This document shows, in pieces, positions 50,024 to 58,495 of a DNA stretch of 64,000 nt (position 1 is the first letter of the stretch; every line of letters starts with the position of its first letter). The notes beneath the pieces were generated by a model. The model was not told the DNA's origin and did no database searches. It worked only from the letters and a program-made list of their open reading frames with translations. Origin of the DNA: UBA4292 sp002395865 (GTDB taxonomy: Bacteria; Bacillota; Clostridia; Lachnospirales; Lachnospiraceae); contig CAMNBU010000005.1 in the NCBI GenBank assembly GCA_946533395.1, positions 18,819 through 82,818 of the forward strand. Reading direction: 5' to 3'. The translations under genes were made by a program, and so were the position numbers.

Positions 50024-51406
50024 CTATTTCTTAGCCCTCTCAAGGACATCCTCTATACCGCCCGCGTTGAGGAAGCAGCTCTCGGGAATGTCGTCATACT
50101 TGCCCTCGAGTATTTCCTTAAAGCCTGCGACAGTCTGTGCCACGGGAACATATCTTCCCGGCAGACCGGTGAACTGGCCCGCTACGAAGAAGGGCTGTGA
50201 GAGGAATCTCTGAACCTTTCTTGCTCTTGCGACTATAACCTTGTCCTCCTCGGACAGCTCATCCATACCGAGTATGGCAATGATGTCCTGAAGTTCCTTA
50301 TACCTCTGCAGTATCTCCTGAACGCCTCTGGCCACGCGGTAGTGCTCCTCGCCCACCACTCTCGGATCGAGTATCCTCGAGGTGGATTCGAGCGGATCGA
50401 CCGCCGGGTAGATACCCTGCTCCACTATCGCTCTCGAAAGCACAGTGGTGGCGTCGAGATGCGCAAATGTGGTCGCGGGCGCAGGGTCAGTGAGGTCATC
50501 CGCAGGCACGTAAACTGCCTGAACGGAGGTGATGGAACCGTTCTTCGTGGAGGTAATGCGCTCCTGCAGCACACCCATCTCTGTCTGAAGGGTGGGCTGG
50601 TAGCCTACGGCGGAGGGCATACGTCCGAGAAGCGCCGATACCTCGGAACCTGCCTGAGTGAAACGGAAAATATTGTCTATGAAGAGAAGCACATCCTTGC
50701 CGCCCTTGTCGCGGAAGTACTCTGCCATCGTAAGGCCCGTAAGTCCCACGCGCATTCTGGCTCCCGGCGGCTCGTTCATCTGACCGAATACCATGGTGGT
50801 CTTGTTTAAAACGCCGCTCTCTTTCATCTCGTAGTAGAGGTCATTACCCTCACGGGTACGCTCTCCTACACCCGTAAACACAGAGAAACCGCCGTGCTCT
50901 GTGGCGATATTTCTGATGAGCTCCTGTATGAGTACGGTCTTGCCCACGCCGGCACCGCCGAACAGGCCGACCTTACCGCCCTTCTGATAGGGGCAGAGAA
51001 GATCTACGACCTTGATACCGGTCTCGAGTATCTCCGTGGATGTGGACTGCTCCTCAAATGAGGGTGCTTTCCTGTGTATGGGCAGCTTCTCGGCAGCCTT
51101 CACCGGCTCACCGCCGTCTATCGTCTGTCCGAGAACGTTGAATATTCTTCCGAGCGTGGCCTCTCCGACCGGCACCGAAATGGGTCCTCCGGTGGATGTG
51201 ACCTTCGTGCCCCTCCTGATACCGTCGGTGGGGCCCATCGCTATACATCTTACAACATTGTCACCGAGGTGCTGCGCGGTCTCTATGGTGAGAGACTCAC
51301 CGCCGTTTTCGATCACAAGCGCGTCATTTATGTCCGGCAGCTCCCCCGCGGGGAACTTGACATCCACGACGGCACCGATGATCTGTGACACTTCTCCTTG
51401 TTTCAT
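50024..51406 (-). CDS. atpD: F-type ATP synthase subunit beta
   Basis: A 460-residue catalytic subunit. The P-loop GLFGGAGVGKTVLIQELI, GVGERTREGNDLYYEM and DNIFRFTQAGSEVSALLGRMP (catalytic-site region) are intact, and it ends with DVLERAKK. The true start is ATG 51406, with AAAGGAGACAGT immediately upstream; a frame extension of 165 nt into atpG is not supported. Located 10 nt after atpG. Confidence 0.97.
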   Translation of the reverse strand: MKQGEVSQIIGAVVDVKFPAGELPDINDALVIENGGESLTIETAQHLGDNVVRCIAMGPTDGIRRGTKVTSTGGPISVPVGEATLGRIFNVLGQTIDGGEPVKAAEKLPIHRKAPSFEEQSTSTEILETGIKVVDLLCPYQKGGKVGLFGGAGVGKTVLIQELIRNIATEHGGFSVFTGVGERTREGNDLYYEMKESGVLNKTTMVFGQMNEPPGARMRVGLTGLTMAEYFRDKGGKDVLLFIDNIFRFTQAGSEVSALLGRMPSAVGYQPTLQTEMGVLQERITSTKNGSITSVQAVYVPADDLTDPAPATTFAHLDATTVLSRAIVEQGIYPAVDPLESTSRILDPRVVGEEHYRVARGVQEILQRYKELQDIIAILGMDELSEEDKVIVARARKVQRFLSQPFFVAGQFTGLPGRYVPVAQTVAGFKEILEGKYDDIPESCFLNAGGIEDVLERAKK

Positions 51407-51416
51407 ACTGTCTCCT

Positions 51417-52274
51417 TTAACCGATCGCATTTGCGCCCGCAATGATCTCCGTGAGCTCCTGAGTGATCGAGCTCTGTCTTGCCCTGTTGTACTCCAGCTC
51501 AAGATCCTCCATGATCTCCTCCGCATTGCTCGTGGCCGAGTCCATGGCCTGCATCCTGGCGCCGTTCTCACTGGCTACCGCCTCGTTGAAGGCACCGTAG
51601 ATGTAGTTCGTCATATACTTGGGGATGAGGGCGTAAAGCGCCTCCTCCTCGTCCGACTCGAAGTTCATGGGTGCCTGCGCCTCCCTGTCGATATCCACAT
51701 TTTCCGTGTCGATGGGAAGGAGCCGCACTAATCTGGGCTGCTGTGTAACGGTGTTGATGAATGCGCTGTAGGCTATGTAGACCTCGCCGATATTGCCCGC
51801 GTCATATTCGCGTATGAGCATCTCCGTAAGAACGAAGGCGTCCGCGAACATGGGCGCGTTGATGATATCGGAAAGATCGGTGGCCTGCGCGTATCCTCTG
51901 CGCACAAGCAGCTCTCTGCCCTTCTTGCCGAGGGCGTAGATGACGGTATCCTCCTTAGGAAGCTTGGGCGAGGATGTGACCATCCTGACGATGTTCGCGT
52001 TGTAGCCGCCCGCAAGACCTCTGTTCGAGGTGATCACGATGACTGCCTTCTTTTTCGCGCCGTTTCCGTTTATGTAGGGATGGGATATTCCCCTCGAGTA
52101 TGCCATGATCGAACTCATGGTGTCGTAGAGCAGCTTGTTGTAGGGCTTGCCCTTCTCGGCCTTCTGTCTCGCCTTCTGCAGCTTGACTGTGGCCACAAGC
52201 TTCATCGCCCTGGTTATCTGACCGGTGCTCTGAATGCTCTCTCTTCTTTTTTTCAGGTCTGCCATTGAAGCCAT
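51417..52274 (-). CDS. atpG: F-type ATP synthase subunit gamma
   Basis: A 285-residue rotor stalk subunit. Family patterns are seen at both ends: LKKRRESIQSTGQITRAMKL at the N terminus and MDSATSNAEEIMEDLELEYN then RQSSITQELTEIIAGANAI at the C terminus. Length is normal. Separated from atpA by 16 nt. Confidence 0.97.
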   Translation of the reverse strand: MASMADLKKRRESIQSTGQITRAMKLVATVKLQKARQKAEKGKPYNKLLYDTMSSIMAYSRGISHPYINGNGAKKKAVIVITSNRGLAGGYNANIVRMVTSSPKLPKEDTVIYALGKKGRELLVRRGYAQATDLSDIINAPMFADAFVLTEMLIREYDAGNIGEVYIAYSAFINTVTQQPRLVRLLPIDTENVDIDREAQAPMNFESDEEEALYALIPKYMTNYIYGAFNEAVASENGARMQAMDSATSNAEEIMEDLELEYNRARQSSITQELTEIIAGANAIG

Positions 52275-52290
52275 GGTAACACCTCTTGGC

Positions 52291-53796
52291 CTATTTAAAA
52301 TCGGCCTTAAAATCCTCTATAGCCTCCGTGAGTTTCTTCTCGACCTCGTCGGTCAGGTCCTTGCCCTGCCTGAGCAAATCGATGAGCTCCGGATACTTCG
52401 TATCAATAAATTCAAACAGTTCCTTCTCGAAGCGCGCTATGTCGGCCACAGCAATGTCGAGCAGGTACTTTCTGGTCGCCGCAAATATGATGATGACCTG
52501 ATATTCCACGGGCATGGGGCTGTACTGGCTCTGCTTAAGTATCTCGCGGATCCTCTCACCCTGTGCGAGCTTCTGTCTGGTATCGTCATCGAGCTCCGAA
52601 CCGAACTGAGCGAAAGCTGCCAGCTCTCTGTACTGAGCCAGCTCCACACGGATGGGCGCGGCGATCTTCTTCATAGCCTTTATCTGCGCGGAACCGCCGA
52701 CACGGCTCACGGAAAGACCCGCATTTACGGCCGGTCTGAAGCCCGCGTTGAACATCTCCGTCTCGAGATATATCTGTCCGTCGGTTATGGAGATGACATT
52801 GGTCGGGATGTATGCCGAGACATCTCCCGCCTGGGTCTCGATGATGGGCAGCGCCGTGAGTGATCCTCCGCCGTACTCGGGTGCGAGACGGGCGGCTCTC
52901 TCGAGCAGTCTCGAGTGCAGATAGAATACGTCACCTGGATATGCCTCACGTCCCGGGGGGCGCTTGAGAAGCAGCGAGAGCGTTCTGTAGGCTGCGGCAT
53001 GCTTTGTCAGATCATCGTAGATGATGAGCACGTCCTTGCCCTTCTCCATCCACTCCTCGCCCATGGCGCAGCCCGAATAGGGCGCGATATACTGCAGCGG
53101 GGCGGGCTCACTTGCCGTGGAAGCCACGACCACGGTGTAGTCCATGGCTCCGTTCTCCTCGAGGGTCTTCACTATGTTCGCCACAGTGGAGGCCTTCTGG
53201 CCGATGGCAACGTATATGCAAAGGACATTCTGTCCCTTCTGATTGATTATCGTATCTATCGCGATGGCCGTCTTACCGGTCTGGCGGTCGCCTATTATGA
53301 GCTCACGCTGTCCTCTTCCGATGGGTACCATCGCGTCAATGGCCTTGATACCGGTCTGAAGGGGCACGGAAACGCTCTTACGGGTGATGACACCCGGTGC
53401 CACCCTCTCTATCCTTCTCGCGCCTGTAGCGTGCACAGGGCCCTTGCCGTCAATGGGCTGGCCGAGAGAGTTCACGACTCTTCCTATGAGCGCGTCGCCC
53501 ACGGGGACCTCCACCACCCTGCCGGTGGTGCGCACCTCGTCACCCTCTCTGATGGAGTCCGAATCGCCCATCAGGATGACGCCGACATTGTCCTCCTCAA
53601 GGTTCTGCACCATACCGTAGATACCTCCGGGGAATTCCAGAAGCTCTCCCTGCATGGCGCTCTCGAGACCGAATACTCTGGCTATGCCGTCCGCCACCTG
53701 AATTACGGTACCGGTATCGGCCACATCCAGCTTCTTCGAAAATCTTCCGATCTCTCTCTTTATTACGGAGCTTATCTCCTCCGGTCTAAGATTCAT
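52291..53796 (-). CDS. atpA: F-type ATP synthase subunit alpha
   Basis: A 501-residue non-catalytic nucleotide-binding subunit. P-loop ELIIGDRQTGKTAIAIDTI and the PAINAGLSVSRVGGSAQIK-like segment NAGLSVSRVGGSAQ are intact. ATG 53796 is chosen over a GTG 12 nt earlier because AAAGGTGG lies 8 nt before it and MNLRPEEISSVIKREI is the usual beginning. Length is normal. Confidence 0.97.
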   Translation of the reverse strand: MNLRPEEISSVIKREIGRFSKKLDVADTGTVIQVADGIARVFGLESAMQGELLEFPGGIYGMVQNLEEDNVGVILMGDSDSIREGDEVRTTGRVVEVPVGDALIGRVVNSLGQPIDGKGPVHATGARRIERVAPGVITRKSVSVPLQTGIKAIDAMVPIGRGQRELIIGDRQTGKTAIAIDTIINQKGQNVLCIYVAIGQKASTVANIVKTLEENGAMDYTVVVASTASEPAPLQYIAPYSGCAMGEEWMEKGKDVLIIYDDLTKHAAAYRTLSLLLKRPPGREAYPGDVFYLHSRLLERAARLAPEYGGGSLTALPIIETQAGDVSAYIPTNVISITDGQIYLETEMFNAGFRPAVNAGLSVSRVGGSAQIKAMKKIAAPIRVELAQYRELAAFAQFGSELDDDTRQKLAQGERIREILKQSQYSPMPVEYQVIIIFAATRKYLLDIAVADIARFEKELFEFIDTKYPELIDLLRQGKDLTDEVEKKLTEAIEDFKADFK

Positions 53797-53824
53797 GTGG
53801 AAAACCACCTTTCATAGAAAATGA

Positions 53825-54373
53825 TCAGCTTATCTGAACTGTTCGAAGCCCCTTCACTATGGAATCCATGCGCATCCTGACGCTCGAATCCATCACGCGG
53901 CCGCCTATCTGCACGCGGATACCGCCGATCAGGTCTTCATCCGTCAGATACGTAACCTCGAGGCTCTTATAGCCCGCCGTAGCCATTATCCTGCTCTCCA
54001 GAGCTTTCTTCTGCGCAGCCGCGATCTCTCTGGCACTCTTAACGGTGACGACACCTATGCGCATGTGCTCCTTGTATCTCCTTATCACGTAGTCGGTCAG
54101 CTGCGGAATATGCGCGGCGTGTGCCTTCTCGCACATAAGACGCAGAGTTCCCAGGTAATCCTCCGAGAGAAATCCTCCGAGAGAATTCACCAGAAGCTCA
54201 TCCTTCTCCCGCCCCGATACATCCGGGTGGACCAGGAGCCTGAGCAGCTCGGGATTATCCTTTAGCGCCTGTGAAAGAAGAATAGCCTGCTCATACATCT
54301 GCTGCAGCGTGCCTTTGCCCGCGCACAGTTCAAAGAGAGCGTCACCATAGGCTGTTTCTACCTGCTTTGCCAT
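53825..54373 (-). CDS. atpH: F-type ATP synthase subunit delta
   Basis: A 182-residue peripheral stalk subunit with the family pattern ETAYGDALFELC at the N terminus and LIGGIRVQIGGRVMDSSVRM near the C terminus. It overlaps the end of atpF by 16 nt and precedes atpA by 28 nt. Confidence 0.95.
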   Translation of the reverse strand: MAKQVETAYGDALFELCAGKGTLQQMYEQAILLSQALKDNPELLRLLVHPDVSGREKDELLVNSLGGFLSEDYLGTLRLMCEKAHAAHIPQLTDYVIRRYKEHMRIGVVTVKSAREIAAAQKKALESRIMATAGYKSLEVTYLTDEDLIGGIRVQIGGRVMDSSVRMRMDSIVKGLRTVQIS

Positions 54374-54900
54374 GTGTCCTCTCCCATCTGTCTGATGGCA
54401 TCATCGACCAGCGCCTCGTCGACCTTAGCATCCATTTTCGCGCATACCGCACTCTGGGCTACGGACTGAGCTATGTCAATGATATCCTGCTTCATGTTTT
54501 CGATGGCGCGTCTTCTCTCCAGCTCGATCTCGTTCTCGGCACGCCTGATAATGGACTGCGCCTCGGTCTTCGCCTCGGCGACAATCTTCGCCTGTGAGGC
54601 CAGAGCAGTATTCCTCGCATCCGTCATGATGGCGTCCGCCTCGGATTCGATGTTCTCCAGCTTCGCCTCATACTCCCTTATGAGACCGGCCGCCTTCTCC
54701 TTGTCGGCGGCCGCCGCGTCGAGATCTGCCTGTATCTTATCCTGACGCTTCTTGAGGAGCGCCCTGGCAGGATTGAACAGAAGATAAGAGGCTGCCACAA
54801 ATATTATGAAAATGTTCACGCCGAGTATCAGCGCATCATGTATCAGCTGCGCATCCAGACCGAACAGTCTGCCCTGCGTAGCTAAGATCAGCATTCCCAT
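54358..54900 (-). CDS. atpF: F-type ATP synthase subunit b
   Basis: A 180-residue peripheral stalk subunit: one N-terminal transmembrane helix (about 22-45, LILGVNIFIIFVAASYLLF) and a long charged helix with the typical FNPARALLKKRQDKIQADLD and AEAKTEAQSIIRRAENEIEL. Located 29 nt after atpE. Confidence 0.94.
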   Translation of the reverse strand: MGMLILATQGRLFGLDAQLIHDALILGVNIFIIFVAASYLLFNPARALLKKRQDKIQADLDAAAADKEKAAGLIREYEAKLENIESEADAIMTDARNTALASQAKIVAEAKTEAQSIIRRAENEIELERRRAIENMKQDIIDIAQSVAQSAVCAKMDAKVDEALVDDAIRQMGEDTWQSR

Positions 54901-54929
54901 GTTGCATAACCTCCGCTATTTGGCCGTTC

Positions 54930-55181
54930 CTACCATGTCTGGGGCTTAACAAACAGCAGGATGATGGCAACGGCGAGTCCGTAGAGACCTGTGGTCTCGG
55001 CAACGGCCTGACCCATGAGCATGGTGGAAGTGATGGTACCCTTAGCGCCGGGGTTCCTTCCCACCGCAGCGGCTGCCTGTCCTGCTGCGTATCCCTGTCC
55101 TACACCGGGTCCGATACCTGCGATGCAGGCAAGTCCTGCTCCTATTGCCGAGCATGCCATAATCAAATCATGTCCTGTCAT
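54930..55181 (-). CDS. atpE: F-type ATP synthase subunit c, probable sodium-type
   Basis: An 83-residue proteolipid of two transmembrane helices that forms the rotor ring. The ion site carries Gln29 (GPGVGQGYAAG) in helix 1 and Val60, Glu62, Thr63 and Tyr67 (GQAVAETTGLYGL) in helix 2, the combination found in sodium-translocating c subunits such as that of Ilyobacter, with Thr in place of Ser. Proton-type c subunits normally lack the Gln and the Ser/Thr. ATG 55181 has GGAGG 7 nt upstream; an in-frame start 42 nt earlier is not supported. Confidence 0.95.
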   Translation of the reverse strand: MTGHDLIMACSAIGAGLACIAGIGPGVGQGYAAGQAAAAVGRNPGAKGTITSTMLMGQAVAETTGLYGLAVAIILLFVKPQTW

Positions 55182-55226
55182 AACAAAACCTCCGAATATA
55201 TTGAATTTGTGTATTGTTCGCAATAA

Positions 55227-55943
55227 TTAATCTCCGATCTTGTCCTCTATGTATACCATCGTCAGCATACAGAATACGTATGCCTGAATGGCTCCCGAGA
55301 AGAGATCGAAATAGCAGTGAAGCGCCGCGGGGATACCGAGCGTAAAGAGCAGGGGCATCATACCGTACCAGAGCCCGAGCATGACCGTACCCGACATGAC
55401 ATTGCCGAAAAGACGCAGTGACAGCGAGAGCGGTGTCGCGACCTCTCCGATGAAATTGATCGGGAAGAGGATGGGTATCGGCTTGAACAGAGCGGTGAAG
55501 TGGCCGAGCTTGTTCTTCTTGATACCGTTATAGTGTATCAGGCAGAAGGTGATCACACCCAGACACAGCGTGACGCCGTAATCCGCGGTGGGTGCCCTGA
55601 GCCCGAATATACCGCTTATATTGTTGAAAAGGATGAATATGAAGAGCGTGCCGATGTAGTTCCTGAACTTCGACGCGTGCTCGCCCATACCGCCCGCCGA
55701 GATACCGTCGAGTTTCTCGACTATGAGCTCGACTATATTCAGGAAGGGGCCGGGACTCGTCACATCCGAAGCCATCGCTCTCCTTATTGAGATATTGGCG
55801 GCGATAAAAAAGCCCAGCATCACCACGGTGGTAATGATCATGGCCACGTGAGTGGTGGTGAGATAAAACTCCTGTCCGAATATCGTATATTTGTACAGGA
55901 GCTTTATCATGTAACTGGCATCGCCTGAAGCAAGTACAAACAT
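55227..55943 (-). CDS. atpB: F-type ATP synthase subunit a
   Basis: A 238-residue membrane subunit forming the ion channel half-sites. About six hydrophobic segments; the key Arg lies in LSLSLRLFGNVMSGTVM and the end of the protein is AIQAYVFCMLTMVYIEDKIG, as in the family. Its ATG overlaps the last base of the preceding gene. Length is close to other clostridial a subunits. Confidence 0.95.
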   Translation of the reverse strand: MFVLASGDASYMIKLLYKYTIFGQEFYLTTTHVAMIITTVVMLGFFIAANISIRRAMASDVTSPGPFLNIVELIVEKLDGISAGGMGEHASKFRNYIGTLFIFILFNNISGIFGLRAPTADYGVTLCLGVITFCLIHYNGIKKNKLGHFTALFKPIPILFPINFIGEVATPLSLSLRLFGNVMSGTVMLGLWYGMMPLLFTLGIPAALHCYFDLFSGAIQAYVFCMLTMVYIEDKIGD

Positions 55944-56401
55944 TACTGTTCCTCCGCTGCAGCCTGCGCGCTGTCCATTTCTCCGAAAAATACCGGCGAC
56001 AGATACGCCGCGCTCTTGAGCCCGAAGATCGCAAAGAGCATGGTAAGGATATTCACATATCCGGTATAGTAAAACAGTGTGACTGATATTAAAACGACGG
56101 CAGTCCTGAGAAGATAAGTCTTCCTTATCTTCATAAGGGCATCCTTCTCGGAAAGCTCCACCGCCTGTGAGAGCGAGACCGCCATGTGTACGGCCATGAA
56201 CACTGCCAGACCGCCTCCGCAGACCGCCCCCAGCACGAGTCTGAGCGTCATGCCCGGACCCGGGGTGATGTCGAGAGCCTCCGCAAATACATAGGACACG
56301 ATCACAGCGATCACAGCGACTGCGGCCGCGTGAACACCGATAATGATCATCATACCGCGAAGGGTCTTTCTAACCTCGGCGCTCATCGTCTGTGTTTTCA
56401 A
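55943..56401 (-). CDS. four-helix membrane protein at the AtpI position
   Basis: A 152-residue protein with four hydrophobic segments in two pairs (about 17-40, 53-75, 93-112, 118-140), as in the AtpI-type ATP synthase assembly proteins. It lies directly before atpB (1-nt overlap). AtpI is thought to help assemble the c ring or take up magnesium; the sequence match is by topology and position, not by a motif. Confidence 0.72.
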   Translation of the reverse strand: MKTQTMSAEVRKTLRGMMIIIGVHAAAVAVIAVIVSYVFAEALDITPGPGMTLRLVLGAVCGGGLAVFMAVHMAVSLSQAVELSEKDALMKIRKTYLLRTAVVLISVTLFYYTGYVNILTMLFAIFGLKSAAYLSPVFFGEMDSAQAAAEEQ

Positions 56402-56729
56402 GTTCTGCCTCCCTGAGCCTGTTCAGGTGCTCTATCTCCTCGAGAAGGTCGTCATTGTCCGGCTCCGCACCTCCCTCACGGTCATAAATTCCCTCGACCG
56501 TGCGTGTCAGCTCATCATCCGACCCGGTGTGGGAAGAAGCCAACCGGTACACCGATGCGGATGCGCAGACCACGCCGAACACACACATGAAGAGCATGAT
56601 ATCGATCCCTGCGTACTCTTTAAGAAGCAGTCCGATGACGATACAGATACCTATGGCGCATATACCTGTCAGTCCCAGCTGCAATATGAGGAGCCACGCC
56701 CTGTGTATCTCTTTCCTTCCGTTATCCAT
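56370..56729 (-). CDS. AtpZ/AtpI-like small membrane protein
   Basis: A 119-residue protein with two transmembrane helices (about 12-32 and 42-62) and an acidic, partly coiled-coil C terminus (EEIEHLNRLREAELENT). Topology and its position as first gene of the atp operon match AtpZ (F0F1-ATPase subunit family), which pairs with AtpI. It overlaps the next gene by 32 nt. Confidence 0.7.
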   Translation of the reverse strand: MDNGRKEIHRAWLLILQLGLTGICAIGICIVIGLLLKEYAGIDIMLFMCVFGVVCASASVYRLASSHTGSDDELTRTVEGIYDREGGAEPDNDDLLEEIEHLNRLREAELENTDDERRG

Positions 56730-56753
56730 GTCATTTCACGCTCGAACTTACCT

Positions 56754-56782
56754 ATTATAGTCCCAAAATCATCCGATGTCCA
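56754..56782 (-). promoter_or_regulatory. sigma-A type promoter of the atp operon
   Basis: TGGACA (56777-56782), 17-bp spacer, perfect TATAAT (56754-56759), with a leader of about 20 nt before the first gene. Confidence 0.75.
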
Positions 56783-56866
56783 TACAGTTTGGCGCATTAT
56801 CCGGACGATTTTAGTGTTTTTTTACAATTTTTTACAATTGGTTAACGGTGAGCAACTAAATGCAGA

Positions 56867-57709
56867 TCACCCGTTCAGAAGCTTGTAGAGCTCCCTCTTG
56901 GTCATGCCCCTGTCCTTCGCGGCCGCCTTCATGGCATCCATGCGCTCCATGCCCTGCGACATGTAATGCATAACATGCTCCTCTGGTTTAAGCGCCAGAA
57001 GCTCGGCCACGTCATCCGCAGCCAGCTGCCTCTCATCGGCCCCCTCTATCACCAGCACGCACTCACCCAGCGGTTTATCCGTCTCGTATCTGGCCAGTAT
57101 CTGCGAAAGCGTCGAAAGAGATGCCTCCTCGTGCCTCTTCGTGAGCTCCCTGCACAGGCACGCTCTGCGGTCTCCGAGGCTGTCCAGAAGTATGCCGAGG
57201 GTCTTTACGAGCCTGTGGGGCGCCTCGTAGATTATTATCGTTGCCGTCTCCCTCTTAAGCCTCTCGAGAGCCTCCTTAAGAAGCTTGTTGTCAGAGACCG
57301 GAAGGAAGCCCTCGAAGGTAAACCTTCTCGTGGGAAGACCGGATATGACCAGACCTGTGATCGCCGCGCATGCTCCCGGCACCGCGCTGACCTCTATGCC
57401 TGCCTCCCTGGCCTTTACCACCAGCTCATAACCCGGGTCGGATATGCCCGGCATGCCCGCATCCGATATCGCGGCCACATTTTTGCCCTCTAAGAGCATC
57501 TGCACCAGAGTGTCGGCCTTGTCGTATTTATTGAATTCGTGATAGCTCGTCATCGGGGTATGGATGTCGAAATGATTTAGAAGCTTGATACTGTTTCTGG
57601 TATCCTCCGCGGCAATGATATCTGCTTCGCTCAGCACCCGCACCGCTCTCACAGTCATATCTTCAAGATTTCCGATAGGTGTCGCCACCAGATAAAGCTT
57701 TCCGGGCAT
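56867..57709 (-). CDS. rsmI: 16S rRNA 2'-O-methyltransferase (C1402)
   Basis: A 280-residue SAM-dependent methyltransferase of the tetrapyrrole methylase fold. Motifs: LYLVATPIGNLEDMTVRAVR at the N terminus, EDTRNSIKLLNHF, SDAGMPGISDPGYELV and GLPTRRFTFEGFLP. It 2'-O-methylates C1402 of 16S rRNA. It follows the YabB-like methyltransferase gene, the same order as yabB-yazA-yabC in Bacillus. Confidence 0.96.
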   Translation of the reverse strand: MPGKLYLVATPIGNLEDMTVRAVRVLSEADIIAAEDTRNSIKLLNHFDIHTPMTSYHEFNKYDKADTLVQMLLEGKNVAAISDAGMPGISDPGYELVVKAREAGIEVSAVPGACAAITGLVISGLPTRRFTFEGFLPVSDNKLLKEALERLKRETATIIIYEAPHRLVKTLGILLDSLGDRRACLCRELTKRHEEASLSTLSQILARYETDKPLGECVLVIEGADERQLAADDVAELLALKPEEHVMHYMSQGMERMDAMKAAAKDRGMTKRELYKLLNG

Positions 57710-57727
57710 GTCGCCTCCTAAGGCGCT

Positions 57728-58495
57728 CTAAAGCGCGTGATCCATGAGCTTTTCTTTGAAATATATCTCTTCTGTCTCTTCGGTCCTGCTTCCGTCGGGC
57801 CTGCCCATAAAGAGCGGGGGCTCTATCTGCGGATTGTTCTTCGCGCCGCGTATGCCCTCGACGAGCACCAGATTCGCTCCCCTCCCCTCGTAGGGATGGA
57901 CGAAGCGGATGAAATGTATACCGAAGCCGTTCGTCTCCAGCTCCCTGAAGATATCCGGCAGCCTTCCGGGCCTGTGCACCATGTAGAACCTGCCGCCCAC
58001 AGGCAAAAGATACGCCGCAGCCGCCGCGAACTCACCGAGAGTACACATGATCTCGGTCCTCGAGATGGCTTTCTTTTCATTCGGGCTGATGAGACCGCTC
58101 CCGCATGTCTTATACGGCGGATTGCCGGTGACGACATCGAACTGTCCCGCCTTAAAAAGGCTCCGGACCTGTCTTATGTCGCCGCACACTATATCGACCC
58201 TGTCACCTATACCATTGAGCTCCACAGATTCGGCAGCCATATCGGCCACCTCCCTCTGCAGCTCGAGACCCGTAAAATGCGCTCCGCGTGTCTTCGCCTC
58301 GAGAAGTATCGGTATGACACCGGTCCCGGTTCCGAGATCGATCACCCTCTCTCCCTCTTTAACTGTCGCGAAGGCAGACAGCAGCACGGCGTCCTGTCCG
58401 AAGCAGAAGCCGTCCCTGTCCTGAATTATGCGATAGCCCCTGCCGTTTAGCTCATCTATGCGTCGTTTACTTGTTTCCGCGTTTTCTGTCGCCAT
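57728..58495 (-). CDS. tRNA1(Val) adenine methyltransferase-like protein (YabB/TrmN6-type)
   Basis: A 255-residue SAM-dependent methyltransferase. The SAM site is VIDLGTGTGVIPILLEAKT, and the catalytic NPPY motif of N6-adenine or related methyltransferases is in VTGNPPYKTCGSG. FGQDAVLLS is typical of the YabB/TrmN6 group. The start is ATG 58495 with AAGAGAG upstream, overlapping the 3' end of ricT by 28 nt; a longer frame extension lies in ricT coding sequence. Likely modifies A37 of tRNA-Val; target assignment is by family. Confidence 0.9.
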   Translation of the reverse strand: MATENAETSKRRIDELNGRGYRIIQDRDGFCFGQDAVLLSAFATVKEGERVIDLGTGTGVIPILLEAKTRGAHFTGLELQREVADMAAESVELNGIGDRVDIVCGDIRQVRSLFKAGQFDVVTGNPPYKTCGSGLISPNEKKAISRTEIMCTLGEFAAAAAYLLPVGGRFYMVHRPGRLPDIFRELETNGFGIHFIRFVHPYEGRGANLVLVEGIRGAKNNPQIEPPLFMGRPDGSRTEETEEIYFKEKLMDHAL

